Shown one piece after another: positions 43,220 to 57,600 of a DNA stretch of 64,000 bases; position 1 is the stretch's first letter, and every line of letters begins with the position of its first letter. The stretch comes from Dioscorea cayenensis subsp. rotundata. Its lineage: Eukaryota > Streptophyta > Magnoliopsida > Dioscoreales > Dioscoreaceae. Made by a program: the position numbers and the translations under genes. Location: assembly GCF_009730915.1 (NCBI RefSeq), contig NC_052478.1, positions 8,293,552 to 8,357,551 of the forward strand. The letters run 5' to 3'. The notes under the pieces were generated by a model that did not search any database, had not been told where the DNA came from, and worked only from the letters and a program-made list of their open reading frames with translations.

Positions 43220-46200
43220 TCATCGCATAGTCTCAGGGTAGAACAAAGATGGATGCAAGTGACTGATTAAGGGAGAAGGGAACCGAAACATGCTCTGTGG
43301 AAGAGGAACAGAGTCTCCCGGTGCGCTGCTTCGCTGTACAGCCCTGGCATTGTCGAAAGAAGGCCGGAAACCTCCATCAAACTCCATTGGTATAAGCTGG
43401 CTATGTCGTTGGAAGTAAGGATATACCGGCCCGTGTTGCAAAAGATTAGAAGCAGGAATAGTTGCAGATGAAATGTTAGTAGCTCTTTGCACTCTTTCAT
43501 GATCAGTAGCATCATCAGTCAAAATGAAATCTCTCATTGGTATTCCATATGAATGCAGGGGCATTTGGTTGGTAGCCATTGATGAAGCTTGGCTGAACAC
43601 AAGAGGAACACCCATGAAATGATGTTGCTGCTGTTGTTGTAGATAGGGTTGATGGTTTGAAAATCCATGGTCAGATGAATGTTTCAGAGTTGGGGTAGTG
43701 TTGGACATAGGACTTGGTAGCTGTGTTTGTGTTTCTTCTTTGCATTCAACTGTCAAATTCTTCCCCATGAGTCTTAGAACAGGTTTTGATGTAGATTGAG
43801 TTGGACTTGGGGAACTGAAATCATGGATGGTAGGAAGCTTTGCTGCAGAATCTGAAGATGCCATTGTGCACATTGAGGCAGTTGGTGATTCCATATCTGC
43901 TTGGAAGGTTGAACAATGACTGAATGAAGGACTAATTGGCCTGATGTGCAGGTTAGAGACCATCTGTTTTCCTGAATTGATGTGCATTTTAGAAAATTGA
44001 GACTCTCTAGGTAGGTAATCTCTTCTTGAGCAGCAGCAAACCTGAGCATCTGGAGATTGCACTTGTACCAGTTCCTTGGCCAATATAACTGCTTCGATTT
44101 TGTCTGTATTTGTTCCTTCAGCTACTTCAATACTTGACATTGATGACAATTTCAATTTCAAGTTTTCTTCAATTTTGGAGACATTTGGTTCATTTGGAGA
44201 GGAAGGAGAAATTGTTGAGGCAGTGGAAACAATAGAATTATCGGTGTTGGAAGACATTTTCCTGTTTGATGTTATCGATGAATTTTCTTGAAGAATTTCA
44301 ATCTCTGTGTCCTCTTGATTGCTCAAGCAAGCACTAGAATCTTGACAAGATTGTTCCTCCACTCTGGTTCTCACTTCATCTGCCATTTGGTCATTTGCAC
44401 GAGCAACCTCGTCGCCGGCACGATCCCTGCATGGCCTTTCTAGTTGATTAGGTGATGCTGGAAGATGCATATGTTCTTCTGTAGATGGCCGCTCTTTCGC
44501 CAATTCAGCAGTGGAAGCTGGTGTGCATTCATTTGTACTTGCAATTCTACAAAGCTGCTCAGGAATCACTTCTTCCTCAAAATTTGTCACCATATGATCA
44601 GTAAAAATTGATGCTTTGATTTTCTTTTTCAAGATGTCACCCTTTCCCTTGTCTGCCATAGTTAACTCTTTGCCTCCATATTTTGCCTCAGATTCTGCAT
44701 TTTTAGCAGGACTGGTAAGTGTGCAAATATCAGAATGTGATTTCACTCCTTTTTTACCAGCCCCTGCCATTGATCTATGCTTGCGAAGATTCTTAAAGAT
44801 AGAGTATTTCTTCCCCATTCCATCACTCAATTGCCGTCTTCTAACAAGATTGCTCTCATTCAAAGTTGAACCTTTTCTGGAAGCTCTGGTAGTCAGCTCA
44901 GGAATATTGTCAGACATCGTTGAACTGTTTCTGTAAACCTCCTCCTTTTTGCTTTTCGGAGATGAGAAAACTATCCCCTTAGATTTTGATAATTTCACCA
45001 TAAGACCACTTGCTGACTTACAACTCTTTTGTGACAATTTGGATTTAATGACAGCATGTGTTGAAGGATTCATCTTCACATTGTCAGTGATGTTGACTGT
45101 GTTAGACAATATATCTGTACTGATTTTCGGTGCCAAGTTCAAGGTATCAGATGATCCAGTGAATTTCACAGTCTGACTTTGTAAGGCAAGAGGGTCAACA
45201 AATCTTGGTTGGTTAGTCTCCACCAATGGAGTCTTAGTCCCAGTTTTCGCCAAGTTTCCATGGATGTCTTTGTTGTTGATTTTCCTCTGCAAATCCGATC
45301 GTTTAGAGCAAACTCTTGGTATTATACTCGACAATACATTGCCTTTCGCTTTGTCTTGACTATTCAATTTTTGCAAGAGAGATTCTTCTTTATCTTGATG
45401 ATGTCCTTCTTCGCATTCTTTTCCTGATGGTTCTTGAAACTGATTAACAAATAATGAAAGTCAGATCATTGAAAATTCATAGAAATTTGATAAAACACAA
45501 CTGTTTGTAAGTGCACGATAAATAAACCATACCTTGCTGTCTAAGAGCTTGAAAGAGTTCAATTTCTTGCCTTGTGACTTTGTTGTCATGTATTTAGATC
45601 CAAATTGCTTTTTCTTGCTGAACAAAAAACTATTGCTTTGATCCTTGAAATCTTCGGTGTGCTTGCTTAATTTCAAGTCCTCTTTTGGTATCAACTCTGT
45701 AGCATCACTGGACTTAGACAGTATTCGAAGTTTAATGCCATTGGAATCAACATAAACTGCTCCATTATTTTCATTGGTTCCTGCATCTACTGCACTCAAC
45801 TTTGGTCGTTTCGCCTCTTTGTTAACTTCAGAGTTTGGTGCCAACACAGTCAAATCAGTAGCAGCGCAATTCCTACCATTCCTCCTATCAAGATCTTCAA
45901 TAGTACAATGAGGAGCAGAAGCATAAACATCCACCATTAGCCTTTTCTTCCTAGGCTTCACTTTGATATTTGACGAGCTATTTACAAAGTTTGTATCAGT
46001 CTCAGAAGAAAGACACTGATCGATATGCGCATTCAAAGTTGTGTTTGAGGTGGATACAAATATTCTACAGACAGGGCACACCTTCGAAGCCATGGTATCT
46101 GAAACTTCACTACAATTAGAAGTTAGATCCTCTGTCCGAGTGATCACCGAGATGGAACTGAGTTTCACAACAAGTTTACACTTCTTTTCTGATACTTCAA

Positions 46201-46978
46201 GCTTCCTCTGTAATTCAGTTGACTCTTCTGAAACAGCTCTGCTTACATTAACTGAATTTTCAACGACAGATTCGATTTCAATAATTGTCTTCTTAGAACA
46301 CTTGGCTCTCACTAAATCAGGTGGCTCAAAAGGTGGCAACACATCATTAATTCCTTGATTCAAGCAAAGTTGTAAACAATGCTGAGGAAAAGGCCAATTC
46401 AAACCAATGTTTTTGTTGCGGGACTCTGAAACATAATTCCTGCAATCAAAGACAAATCCATAGACCAAACTCATAAGAATATCATAAGATCAACCAAAAA
46501 GTCACTAGACCACAAAACCAGACATAGACCCAAAAATAAGCAGACCTTCCATATTTGTCACATCACCACAAAGAAAAAGGCCAAACCTTTTGCTCTGAAT
46601 ACCATGGTGTCTCTCATGCCAAAATTCAAACAAGTCTAAGTTGAATCAAAGGGAAGATATATATTCAATAAAAAACAAAAAAGATTTCAAGGAAGAGCAT
46701 GTCACAAACTAGACAAGATAGCTCAGATCCAGCTCAAATGACAGCCCCACAAACAAAAGATGAGCAACTTGACAGAAATTTAAGATATAAATCCATCTAA
46801 TATGACAGATGATAAATCAAATCAAGATTTTTCTCACAAAGAGATGTACAAAAATTTATCACCTTATGCAGAAATTGGGGTTCTGTGTACCACCAAGTTG
46901 ATGAACCTTCTCAACAGTTTTCACTGCTGGGAGCTTGAAGGAAGATGGAACCTGTGGATTGTTTTCAATGGATAACAT
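43220..46978 (-). CDS. HAP8: HAPLESS 8-like protein with UBZ4-type zinc finger
   Basis: Minus strand, three coding exons: 46863-46978, 45533-46439 and 43220-45439, about 1080 residues with matching phases (AG|gtgatt, AAG|gtatgg, acceptors ttgcag and aatcag). The start MLSIEN, the NPNFCIR block, WPFPQHCLQLCL and PPFEPPDLVR are the expected N-terminal hallmarks. A UBZ4-like finger (C160, C163, H177, C181; CPVC...HIDQC) follows, and LRLMGKNLTV lies near the C-terminus. The rest is Ser/Lys-rich and probably disordered. The Arabidopsis relative (At5g56250) was named for a gametophytic hapless phenotype; a ubiquitin-binding role is inferred from the finger only. An in-frame ATG at 47074 would add 32 residues; I prefer 46978 by family resemblance. 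Confidence 0.78.
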
Positions 46979-47074
46979 CTGAAGAAGACCTTCTATCTCT
47001 TTTCCCAAACACTTGTAAACCCAGAGCTTCACTGCAACTGGGTCTGCTCTTGTGCTTGGCCTCCAGCATAACAA

Positions 47075-48060
47075 TCACTGGATCCCCTTCACTAGACTGA
47101 GAAATCAGAGAAAAGCATTCAAAGCTCATCAGAAGAAGATAGAATCATGGAGAACAGTACTTCAATTCTTGAGTACTTATGAACATTATTATTTCATGTG
47201 AAGTTTGAGGAGGTTTTGCTTAGAAAGCCATGCAATCAAATCAAAGTCCTTGAACCAGCTGGCTATGGAGTCATGGGAGAGAAGACCAAAGAAACTGTCA
47301 TTTTATGTGAGCAGAAAAGAGAATGCTCTAAAAACTCCACAAAAATCCCAACTTGAGATCAAAAATAAGCAAAAGGGAGCATTTTTGAAATGAAATTTCC
47401 AATCAAGGCAAGATGGCAAGAGATTGAAGGAAGAAAGGAGAACCAGATTCCCAAAAATAGACTAGAACTACTACTCCTACTACTAGACTTAGAAAATCAT
47501 GTTTCAGTGGATTAACTAATAAAGAAACCACAAACACACACAAAAAACAACTACCATTCTTGAAAAGCCTCAACCTTGAGAATCAAAATCATGAAAACCA
47601 CTACTTTGAACTCCATACCAGCACAAGATCTAAAGCACTAAACAAGAAAAAAACAAAACAAGAGAAAGAGAGAGAGAGAAAAAAAGAAAAATAGAGAGGA
47701 GTACTGTGAAGAGATCATATTCATGCACAACCTCAAACTTGTGAATAAAAACAAATGAACCATGAGATCACACACACACACACATGAAATGAACTACAAC
47801 ATGACATATAGATCAAGAAAGAGAGCAAAGATGGAAGCAAAACTAGTTTTTGTTGAAGAAGCAATAGTTAAAAGAGAAAAACAAGGATAAACTTCACCCA
47901 CTCACTCATCAAAGGCATCAGGTTCTCCACCAAAAGCAGCCATGTACCATTAACAGCAACTCAACTCCAAAGACATAGAGAGAGAAACTCTAGAGAGAGA
48001 GATTGAAAAATGAGATGAGGGAGAGGAAGTTTTCAGGGAGCTGTCCTATCCTACACCTAC
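47075..48060 (-). promoter_or_regulatory. Leader and promoter of the HAP8-like gene
   Basis: On the coding (minus) strand this stretch is rich in CT runs; the plus strand has GAGAGA tracts at about 47,660-47,700 and 47,975-48,005 and an (AC)n run near 47,770-47,783. Pyrimidine-rich leaders of this kind are common in plants. No other gene is seen. Confidence 0.4.
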
Positions 48061-48627
48061 TCAATACCTTTTTTCCATTTTCTCTCTCCTTTTTTTTTAA
48101 TTTTTTTCCTTTTTTTTTTAATTTTTACTGAATTTATGTGTTTGCATTAAAGAAAGGACTTAGCTTTTGACCATGCTTTTCCATTAAACTAAAGATTGCC
48201 TCCTCTTCTAAGTCTTTGTTGTCTATCTTCTGTAAAAATACCATAATAACCTTGATATTCTTTATAGTTATATATATTTTTTTTATTTATTTATTTATTT
48301 ATTAAACATTTTTTTCTCTTGATAAATACAAATGGATTAGCATAGAATTTTATTGTGTTTCCTTTTGTTGTAATGGATGGAGAGTGATGGGGAATCAACT
48401 TTACAGAGTATCTGATCAAAGTTGGGATGATGTCTCATTTTGATCTGTGAATCAATTCATTCAATTCAAGTGGATATGGACATGTTATCAACTTATTATT
48501 TGGGCCTTTTTTTTATTTTTATTTTTTTGCTATTATGGTTTCATTGATATAAAATATAATTTTTTTTTAAGATGAGCTCTCATGAGGGGTTTTAGTAATT
48601 TAACTTAGAGAACCATAATATGATACA

Positions 48628-48631
<4 letters not shown>

Positions 48632-48673
<42 letters not shown>
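48632..48673. repeat. (AT)n microsatellite
   Basis: About 42 bases of AT repeat. Confidence 0.95.
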
Positions 48674-48676
<3 letters not shown>

Positions 48677-49265
48677 CTAACTTTGCTTAATACTTATGCA
48701 AAACATGAAATTCAATTCAAACAATACATGCTAAGACTATCACTAGTTAATTAAAAAGAGTATTCACTGATCCATCAAGAAAATCACCACACATTTAAAT
48801 ATCATATATGTTTGAGATGACAAATTAAATATGAACACTGTACAACATGGATTGCACATTAAAAAAGTCTTTGGAAAAACATACACATCAAGGTACACAC
48901 ACATTAAGCAATGCTTCCTATTTTGTGATATAAAATATGACATATGAGAATAAAAATTTATGATAAAAATGATCAAAGAGTTGATAATAATGTTATTATT
49001 ATTATTAGTTAAATTTATTTTGCTTTGTTATTGGGGAGGGGAAGGGGCCCACATTATGGGGGGGAGTTTGAAATAGGGATGCCCACTTAGTTTTCATGGA
49101 GCCAAATTGCAGGATTCCTAAGTGCCTCTCATCTTTTTCAAAAGACAAAATAGACAAAGATAGTGAAAGATAAGTAGTGCATCCCCCTTCAATTCCCTAG
49201 CTATTCTTTCATATCCCCTCTATCTAGCTAGCTAGGGCTGTCATGCATGAGCTGGCTAAGGTAAA

Positions 49266-49320
<55 letters not shown>

Positions 49321-49321
49321 T
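49266..49321. repeat. (TTA)n microsatellite
   Basis: About 18 uninterrupted TTA units. Confidence 0.95.
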
Positions 49322-52300
49322 ATAGAAGTTTTGATTATATATTTACCAGCCACATAAATTTGAGGTGAAGATCAATTTAATTTGTCAAGAAATAAAACTA
49401 CCAATTACTTTTAAAACAAGAGTATTGTTTATTTTGTTATGTAAAATGTGTGTATTTATAAATATACATTTTAAGTATTTAAATTAAATAAATTTATTTA
49501 TTTTGAATCATGTTTTATGTATAGATGACTTTAAATAAATCATGTGATTGGCTATATCAATTATCTTGTTAGACTGATCAAAATAAATTTTTTATTTAAA
49601 AAACTAAAACAAACAATCACTGTTATTTTATTAGTGATTTAAATTTATTTTCATAAAAATATTTTTTAAATCTTTTCAAATGATATGAATCAAAATAGCC
49701 ATATTCCTATTTTTGGTATATTTTTTTCTCATTAAATGATATACAATTGTGAAGTGTAACTCAAGAACATATTGGAACTTTATAAAGACAAATATGAAAA
49801 CGATTTACATAAAACAACTTAAGAAATTTAAGTAAATTTTGTTCTAAAATTTATAAATATATTAATTAAGCTTAATTCAATATTTCAATTAAAATGGGAC
49901 ACAAGTCTGTTTTACCTCCCTACCTAAGAGAACTATTTAATTATTCTCAAGCTTTACAAATAGTGGTTCCCTAAGTCTATATCGTTTAGATATTTTGCCT
50001 ATATGAATGGTTGGAAGGGATTGCCCCTTTGGAAGGGTTAATTATTTAATTGTTGGGACAAACATTAAATTAGATTAGTTTGACTAATTTCCTTCAATCA
50101 TGGTCTTTTGTATGTGGTTCTTCAAAGTTTTTTTAAAATTTTTATCATTTTTTTAATAAAATGTAGACAAGTTACGTGTTAAGAGAGTACACAGACATCG
50201 ACTTAATACCTTAATATATACGTATCATCATCTTGTATAAACTAAGATTCAAATTCTCCTCTTTGGCAGGACGTGGACATCATATGCAAATAATTCAGTG
50301 GCAATAGCGTAAAGAAAGTATTGTCATTTTTCAAAATCATTTGAGTAGAGAACTCTTCCAATTAATTTTTGTTTACAATAATGTCTAGTTTCTTGTCATA
50401 AGGGTTGAGTTTGAATTTTTGATTAATTAAAAAATCTAAAAAAAAAATAGATTTAAGCTTTTATAGACTTTATTTGCCATCAAACTATACATGTTATTAA
50501 ATTTAAATTTAATAACATGAAATTAAGCGCAATACCTTGGTATAAGTCCTATTCAAACTAATGAAGTGAAATCAGGGTTCTATTGTATCTTTGAAATTGA
50601 CAAACTAGCAGGAATTTCAAGCTTTCACATGAAATATCAAGTGAGAATAAAATTAAAAATTAAAAATTTTAAAAAAATTCTTAATCACAATTCTATGTTG
50701 AGTCAAGTCATGAGAATTTAATTTCATTAATCAAATGCAAGGACATAGACTTTATTCCTCAAAAAGCAAAGAAAAGGACTTTAAAAAAATAATAAGAAAC
50801 AAATGTTCTTGGAATTTCCATTGGATCATCCTTCTCAACCTACATATTTGTTTTATCACTTCCCAACAATTCCTTTGATTCTTCCCAAATTGTAAGTTTG
50901 TGTGTTTGTAATTTATTAAATCGAATCTTAGACTTAATTCATGTTAAACTAATACTTTAATTCCTTTGAATTAATTAAAAAGAATTCACATTAAGCTATG
51001 TTCAAGATCGGTTACTAACTATGTTCAAGATTGGTTACTAATTTTATTGTTTTTATTTTCATAACTAGAATTATATATTTTTATTTATTCTAAGAAAATC
51101 ATACAAGTATTTGAGAGTGAAGTAAAGTTACATATTTTAATCTTTTTAAAATTCATTGAAGTTTCACTAATTAATAAACGAAATTAGAATTTCATTTTAT
51201 AAATTTTTTTTTTATTTCAATCAGCAAAGAAGATGAGAAGAAGGTCCATTCTGACAATTTGAGTCAAAAGATGACCATAATTGCTTAAACTTTGATGATT
51301 TTCATCAATTGAGATTTCAAATTCAAATTCAAAATAAACAACAAAAATCATGCTTGAAAGCAAAAAAACATAAAAATTTCTTGACTTCAAACTCATAATT
51401 CTACTTTTAATTTTCACCAAAAAAATGAATTCATGGTTTCGTATAAGAAAAAAAAACTAAAAGTATCTGTGAAATGTAAGTTAAAAAAAAATATATATAT
51501 ATATAGAGCATATAAATTTAGGTATACATGGAACAAACTATGCAATACTAGGATTCTAACACATTTTGTGGAGTATAATTAATTATACATGTTTATTATT
51601 TAATAATAAATAAAAAAATTGATGAAATAAATTTTGTGCTTTTTCATATGTGCGTCTCCAAAGTTTTACCAATATGAATTTATGACTATATAAGTCTATA
51701 TAGTCATCTTTTCACATGATTCTTATTTATTACACATTTTATAGTTATTTATAAAAGAAATTTATATTTTAATATTATATTTATTCATTTATCAAAAATA
51801 TTTGAGAGAATAAAACTTTGGAAGTAAGATAAAATATAAATGCATAGAATAAATTGATAATTAAATATAATAATCATGATTAAATTAAATACCAGAAGGA
51901 TGTCAGAAACTTTTGCAAGAAATACTCCATCAAGTTGTTTTTATTTGTTGAATTTAACTAATTTAAGTGGATTAAGAATTTAGTTAAAGTTAGTTGATAA
52001 TAAAAAATTTATAAAAATTTATAGTAACTTTCCAAGATTACTCTTTTATTTTAAATATAATTTGCTCCCTTCCATTACTTTTTACTTATCTATGTTAATT
52101 AATTCACATGATCAAAAAAATCCATTAATGTTGGTTGTTAATTTAAAATTTATAAAAAACTTTATTAATTTTCTAAAATTATCTCTATTTAAAATATGAT
52201 TTAATAAAATGTATAGTTAAAAATGATTTATTAAAAGTTGTATAAGTACATTAAATATAAAATATAAATTTTAAAAAATAATACTTAATGCTTTATAAAT

Positions 52301-52441
52301 TTTTTAATTAGACAAGTGAAAAAAAAAACTCTCTAAACTGAGACAAGTTAAAAATGATCAGAAAGAGTATAAATAGATATGTAATTTAGTGTTTTGGAGG
52401 GGTTTAGGTGAAAACCAGAAGCACAATAGTATTAAAAAAGA

Positions 52442-52746
52442 GAGTAAATAACCTAAATTGTTAATTTTTCATGTGTTTATATTTTTGTCATCTAACTTTA
52501 AAAAGTTATGATTTTGTCCATTACTTATAATTTTTATTATGATTTAGTCACCAGAACATACGCCGTTAACGACAATTACATGTGGTATATATCAGGTCAG
52601 ATATCAGTTCTAGGAAAATATATTCTATATAGTATATTATATGTGATCACTATATATGTTTAGGTGACCAAATCATAATAAAAATTAATTGTGTCACCAA
52701 TAAGAACACAGAAATAACAGATAGTTATCATTTAGACTATTTACCC
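52442..52746. mobile_element. Mutator-type MITE, about 305 bp
   Basis: The outer ends GAGTAAATAACCTAAATTG and the reverse complement of the right end GGGTAAATAGTCTAAATGA pair up. So do inner blocks (aatttttattatgattt[a/g]gtcacc, at about 52,529-52,553 and its mirror near 52,660-52,684). Long, nearly full-length inverted arms with GTAAAT ends are typical of non-autonomous Mutator elements. The 9-bp target duplication is not clean. Confidence 0.6.
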
Positions 52747-52799
52747 TTGGAAAAAACAATGTGCTAATTTTGAGGAGAGAAATAAGTGTAAATCACGAG

Positions 52800-53100
52800 G
52801 CAAGGAGGGATTCACGTTAAGTGTTGGGACACGTGGCAAGCAATGCGCGTGAAACGAGATATAGCATGTGTTTGAGACACGAGTGACATGCCCGAGTTGC
52901 CGGTTTTGGGACCACATCAAAAGACAATGGGACACGTGGCAAGTTTCATACTTTGGTTTGTGTGTGTGGGACCCAATGGAAACACCGTTTCTCACCCGTT
53001 TGTTTCACGCGACACACCCACTACCCGACAAAATGAAATGAAGTCCCCTTCCCCAACCCCAACCCCAAACGCACGCCACGTAAGCAACGATGACTTACAT
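52800..53100. promoter_or_regulatory. Orphan ABRE/G-box cluster
   Basis: The 15-base string gggacacgtggcaag occurs twice, at 52826-52840 and 52929-52943; each contains a G-box CACGTG inside an ACGTGGC ABRE core. Further ACGT cores lie at about 52,813 and 53,077 (gccacgtaag). The segment is markedly GC-richer than its neighbours. No gene start follows on either strand, so it may be a relic promoter or part of a repeat. Confidence 0.5.
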
Positions 53101-53130
53101 GGCCTTCCTTCCAGAAATATATATATATAA

Positions 53131-54232
53131 TAAATAATCTTTTTTTTATATTGATTGATATCCCAAATAAAAGTTTCAGTTAATAGGTGAAAGATAACTT
53201 TAAACAATATAGTTTTTTTTTTGTTATGTTTGTATTTGTGTCCAATCTAGGCAAAAATAAAAATAAATAAATAAATAAAAAATCTTTTATATTATATATC
53301 AATCACGTATTAGGAAAGACATGAACTCTCAATTTTCTATATCAATCACGTATTAGAAAAATATCGAAAACCCTAAACCTAATTATAAAAATACCACCTC
53401 CACTTAAAAAGTGATTATTTATTTTCCTTCCAAATAAAAGATAAACAGTTCAATGTGATCAAAGGTTCATGGTTCATCCACTTTGTCGAAATATATATAT
53501 ATATATATATATATATTATGAAAGCACAGTATAAATTACTCAGTGAAGGGGCCATATCAGCAAATACGGACAAGAATTGCTTGCAGCACTTAATCCAAAC
53601 AGTAAACAGCATTTCAATTTGCAAACCAAATGAGAAAAACAAAAGATGCGAATAAAATTCCAAATACTAGATAATAATCTTATAAAGCAATTATAAATCA
53701 ATTCTTAAAGCCAACAAAAAAAAAAAATAACAGAGAAAACAGAGTCAGTGAACCAACAAGCTCAACCGACAAAGACACTACATTACTTACACAGATTAAC
53801 AGACTCTTTGGGGGGAGCTATCAATACTAAAGTACAGTTTTAATTGATAACCTTTGGAAATAAACATTTGTTATAGGGGCCTACACAAGAAAAGAGTTCT
53901 TATCGCAAACAGTGAGAGATATCAAACAACAATTAAAAGACAAAATATCAAAGTTTACTAGAGATTCTACAAATGCAAATTACAAGAAATATTTGACCAA
54001 TGACCATCAAGGATCATAGTGTCCAGACCTGCTGATCAACAAAATTCAGTATAACTTCAAACTCAGTAGAAAAGTCCAGGCAGAAGTAACCATATAATGG
54101 CAGTGAAAAACACCATTGCAGTGGGTGATTAAAAAAACCTGGAATTAAGTACTATGCCTGTACTCAGAAATCTGATTTCCTCATATTATTTGTAGCATAC
54201 GAGAGATTCTGCAGCAAGCACCAGCTTTTCGA
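53131..54232. other. Gene-free stretch and 3' flank of the mS35-like gene
   Basis: AT-rich, with a (TA)n run at about 53,491-53,516. The right part is probably the 3' UTR of the minus-strand gene. Nothing else recognised. Confidence 0.5.
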
Positions 54233-54663
54233 TCATTTGAAAGGTGGTAGAATTCTCCTTCGGCGCTTGGGAGTCTCCCTCTTCACATACATTTTCTCCA
54301 TTTCATTCAATGATCTGCTTGATCCATCGGGCATGCTCACAAACTTCCAGCCTCCGCCACTACCACGCTTATCACGAGGTCCCATTTTCTCAACGGTAAA
54401 GCTCCATCCTTCTGACGGTCTCCTCCTGCTATACTTGTGACATTTCACTTCTCCAGCCACCTAGAGGAGTGACCAAGAATTAGCTTTCCAACAAACTAAG
54501 CAAGCATGAAGCATACCATATTCTTATGCAAAATAGTATAGTTTACTAGCTTTCTATGCACCATTTGTGTAGGCTTTGTAATCCACTCACACATCTTGAT
54601 TATCCATTTCTACCTGGCTATAGCAGGTTACCTTGCTACAGCATGTTGCTGAAAATAAAGTTG

Positions 54664-54695
<32 letters not shown>

Positions 54696-57600
54696 TGAAG
54701 TAAACCAGCTAATAGCAAGTCAAAAGGTAGAATATCAAGTAGTGGGGTTGAAATAGTCAATCCCCATCTGTTGTGTATGGAAGGAACCAAAATATTAGGA
54801 GAGCAACAATTCAAATGTACAGCCAACAAAAATAGTTTTAATGACTTGTACAGGCATACAGCGGATTTATATCAGAAGCCAACCAAGCAGGATTACTTCA
54901 TTTATGCTAAAATAAAGGCTTTCTACATCCATGCTTTGCAAAGAACTCATGGACTTTAGCATACATTCAGCACCAGCTTGTGAATATATTTCACTTTCAC
55001 AGACCCAACAATCTTGATTGAAGTTGTTGACATAGAAGAGTCATACATAAAAGATTTTTATGCATAAATTTTTATAAACAATTAATACTGCCATGCTAAA
55101 CGCTGAGCAAATCTTTACAGGATGCTTGCCTCAGAATTGACAGCAGACTGCTATTAAATGACAAATTCAAGTGAATTGACATAAAGGTCGATTATGCTTT
55201 TCCAGAGCCTCTGATTAGTGGTTGCCTCATATATTCATCATTTCAATTAACAATAGATATCAATAACAGAAACTTTTGTTAGGAAATCTAATGACACATC
55301 TTTACTTATATACTTGGCTCATTTTATTATATATGAATGCCATTTGATGCAAAAAAAAAAAGGAAAGATGGTGTTAACCAACTTATTAATGAGACTTGAG
55401 CCAATGTTGTCACCAAAACATAGAAAATGAAAATGTAAGTTTTTTACTTAATGAAGCTTGACTGATCCAAATACTTTCTTGCCTCTATATTTCTTTGTTA
55501 TGATGCACAAATCATGGAAAAGGAACTATAAAGCAATGCATTTTTCGAAAAAGCTGGCCATAAGATTTTGGATCCCTCTTGATAAATTAAATCAAGATTA
55601 TACAGTTTCATGCAGCTAGAAGCATATATGAGCGTTAGATGATGTTAGGTAGCCAAGAACTAATCAAAGATATAATGAAATCAGCCTGGAATAGAATGGA
55701 ATGAGAATGGAAATGAAATGCAATAACCAACATTATAGAAAAAATAGATATTGACTAACAAGGGGTACATATAGTTCAAAAAAGGACATCAAATAATTTG
55801 AAAGGGAATGTGAATATAAATTTTTACTAAGGTACATAACTACAAATATATGAGTTTATGGGGGTATACACATAAGTACACTTTTGAAAGGTCTATGTGG
55901 AAAAAAAAGCCTATTCTAAAAGAGTTACACAGACACGCATTATTTATTTTAAAGTTATAGGCATAAAAAAAGTTACATATAATGATACTTTAAAGGGACT
56001 TGCACATTATTTTAAAGGCCTTTAACAAATATACATGAAATTTATCCAGCTTTTTATACTTATATTTTTCTTTTATAGAGCAAACTAATAACATAATATC
56101 CAAACTTATTTTCTAACAATTATTAGTAAACTTAAGGAAAAAATAAGATACCACACAATTTAAAATTTCCAAAAGATTTAGGAGCAGAAATATATAATTT
56201 GATTCCAAATAAAGTTGGAATGCACATTCCCTAGCTTCCTATATAGAATGCTCATTCTCACTTTTAATGGAAATGGGCATTATCAGAGAATGATCTTTAA
56301 ATTCCCATTCTCACTTATTAACAGTTAACTAAGAGTGAAAATGGTAATTAGAAGCTGGAATCATATTTCCAACCCATTCTAGGCTACCAACACCATTGCA
56401 GTATTAACCACATGTTAATAAATAAATGTTAACAAACGTTGGTAGGAACACTGCCACCTGTGGAATTGTCTTGTTCACATAGCACTCAACCAGCCCAACA
56501 GGTACACTACCGATGAAAATAAAAAATAAAAAAATAAAAGCACAACAAGATTGAAGCTTACCTTTTTCTTGTTGAAGTTCAGTCTTTGTACAAATTCTTC
56601 ATAAAGCATTTGGTCCTCCTTCACAGAGATCTCATAAAGAACCTCATCAGGATCTCTGGTCGTTCCATCCCAACCCTCAGGCATGACTTTGAAGTCTGGT
56701 TTGTAGGGGAGAGAGGCTACATGAAACTCCCTGTCATGGGAATTAAAAAACCTGCAATGGAGAAAAACATGTCTTGAATGAAAACTACATTGCAGCAAAA
56801 AGTGTTGCTGGACCATTATTGATGTCAAAGCTAAACTTGAAAAGAACGTCCTTTCTAGCAGAGTATTACAAACTAACTCCTAGAAATTGTAGAATCTAAA
56901 TACCATCAACCAAGCCTAGATGAATAAGAGTGGAACTAGAGCATGCCACTGGATCATTAAAAAAAGGAAAAGAAAAAGATAATGAAAAAAAGCACCACTG
57001 CCAAAAAACCTGAACCCAGGTTATACACTTTAAAGTCCTTCCTACTCGTATGTTGACAAAACAATTAGAATGGATAATGTGTATAGTTTCTAAGAGTAAC
57101 CAGTTCCCAGCAATTCATAAACTATTTAACTGATTTCAAATTTATGAAGCTGACTTATACAAAGGATCTCCAAGCTAGAAATCATAGAAGCATGTAATCC
57201 ACTTAACTGTTTACTGCAGCATGCTTCTACTAATTTAGAGTACTTTCTGAAGAGGAGAAATTCCTTAACACTTATAATTTAAAATTTCAACATAACCACA
57301 TAATGGCTTCTCCTCAATCAATCAAAGATTGCACATGTTGTGGAGAAACACAAACATTGAAGATCACCAAAACCTAAGTCCACTTATTTGGGGACAGAGC
57401 AAACATCATAATCCAAACATAACTCTAAAATTTGACAAGCGACCACAAAAAAGTGATCCACGTGATAATCTTAGTGCTAAAAGCAAAGAATACAAGAAAA
57501 ACTCCAAAAAATCTTATGACAAAAATCAATTCTCATAGCATTTTCTTCATTGTCTATTCAAAATCAACAAATGATGAATACGAGCATAAATCATAGTATA

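Larger units (their letters stand above)
48061..52441. other. Gene-free AT-rich intergenic DNA
   Basis: No coding sequence recognised on either strand. Contains (AT)n at 48632-48673 and (TTA)n at about 49,266-49,321. A slightly GC-richer island at 49,030-49,260 (ggggaggggaaggggccca...) has no frame. Confidence 0.6.

Noticed and set aside
49030..49260. GC-richer island considered as a microRNA precursor or promoter
   Set aside because: No convincing long hairpin or neighbouring gene could be seen by eye.
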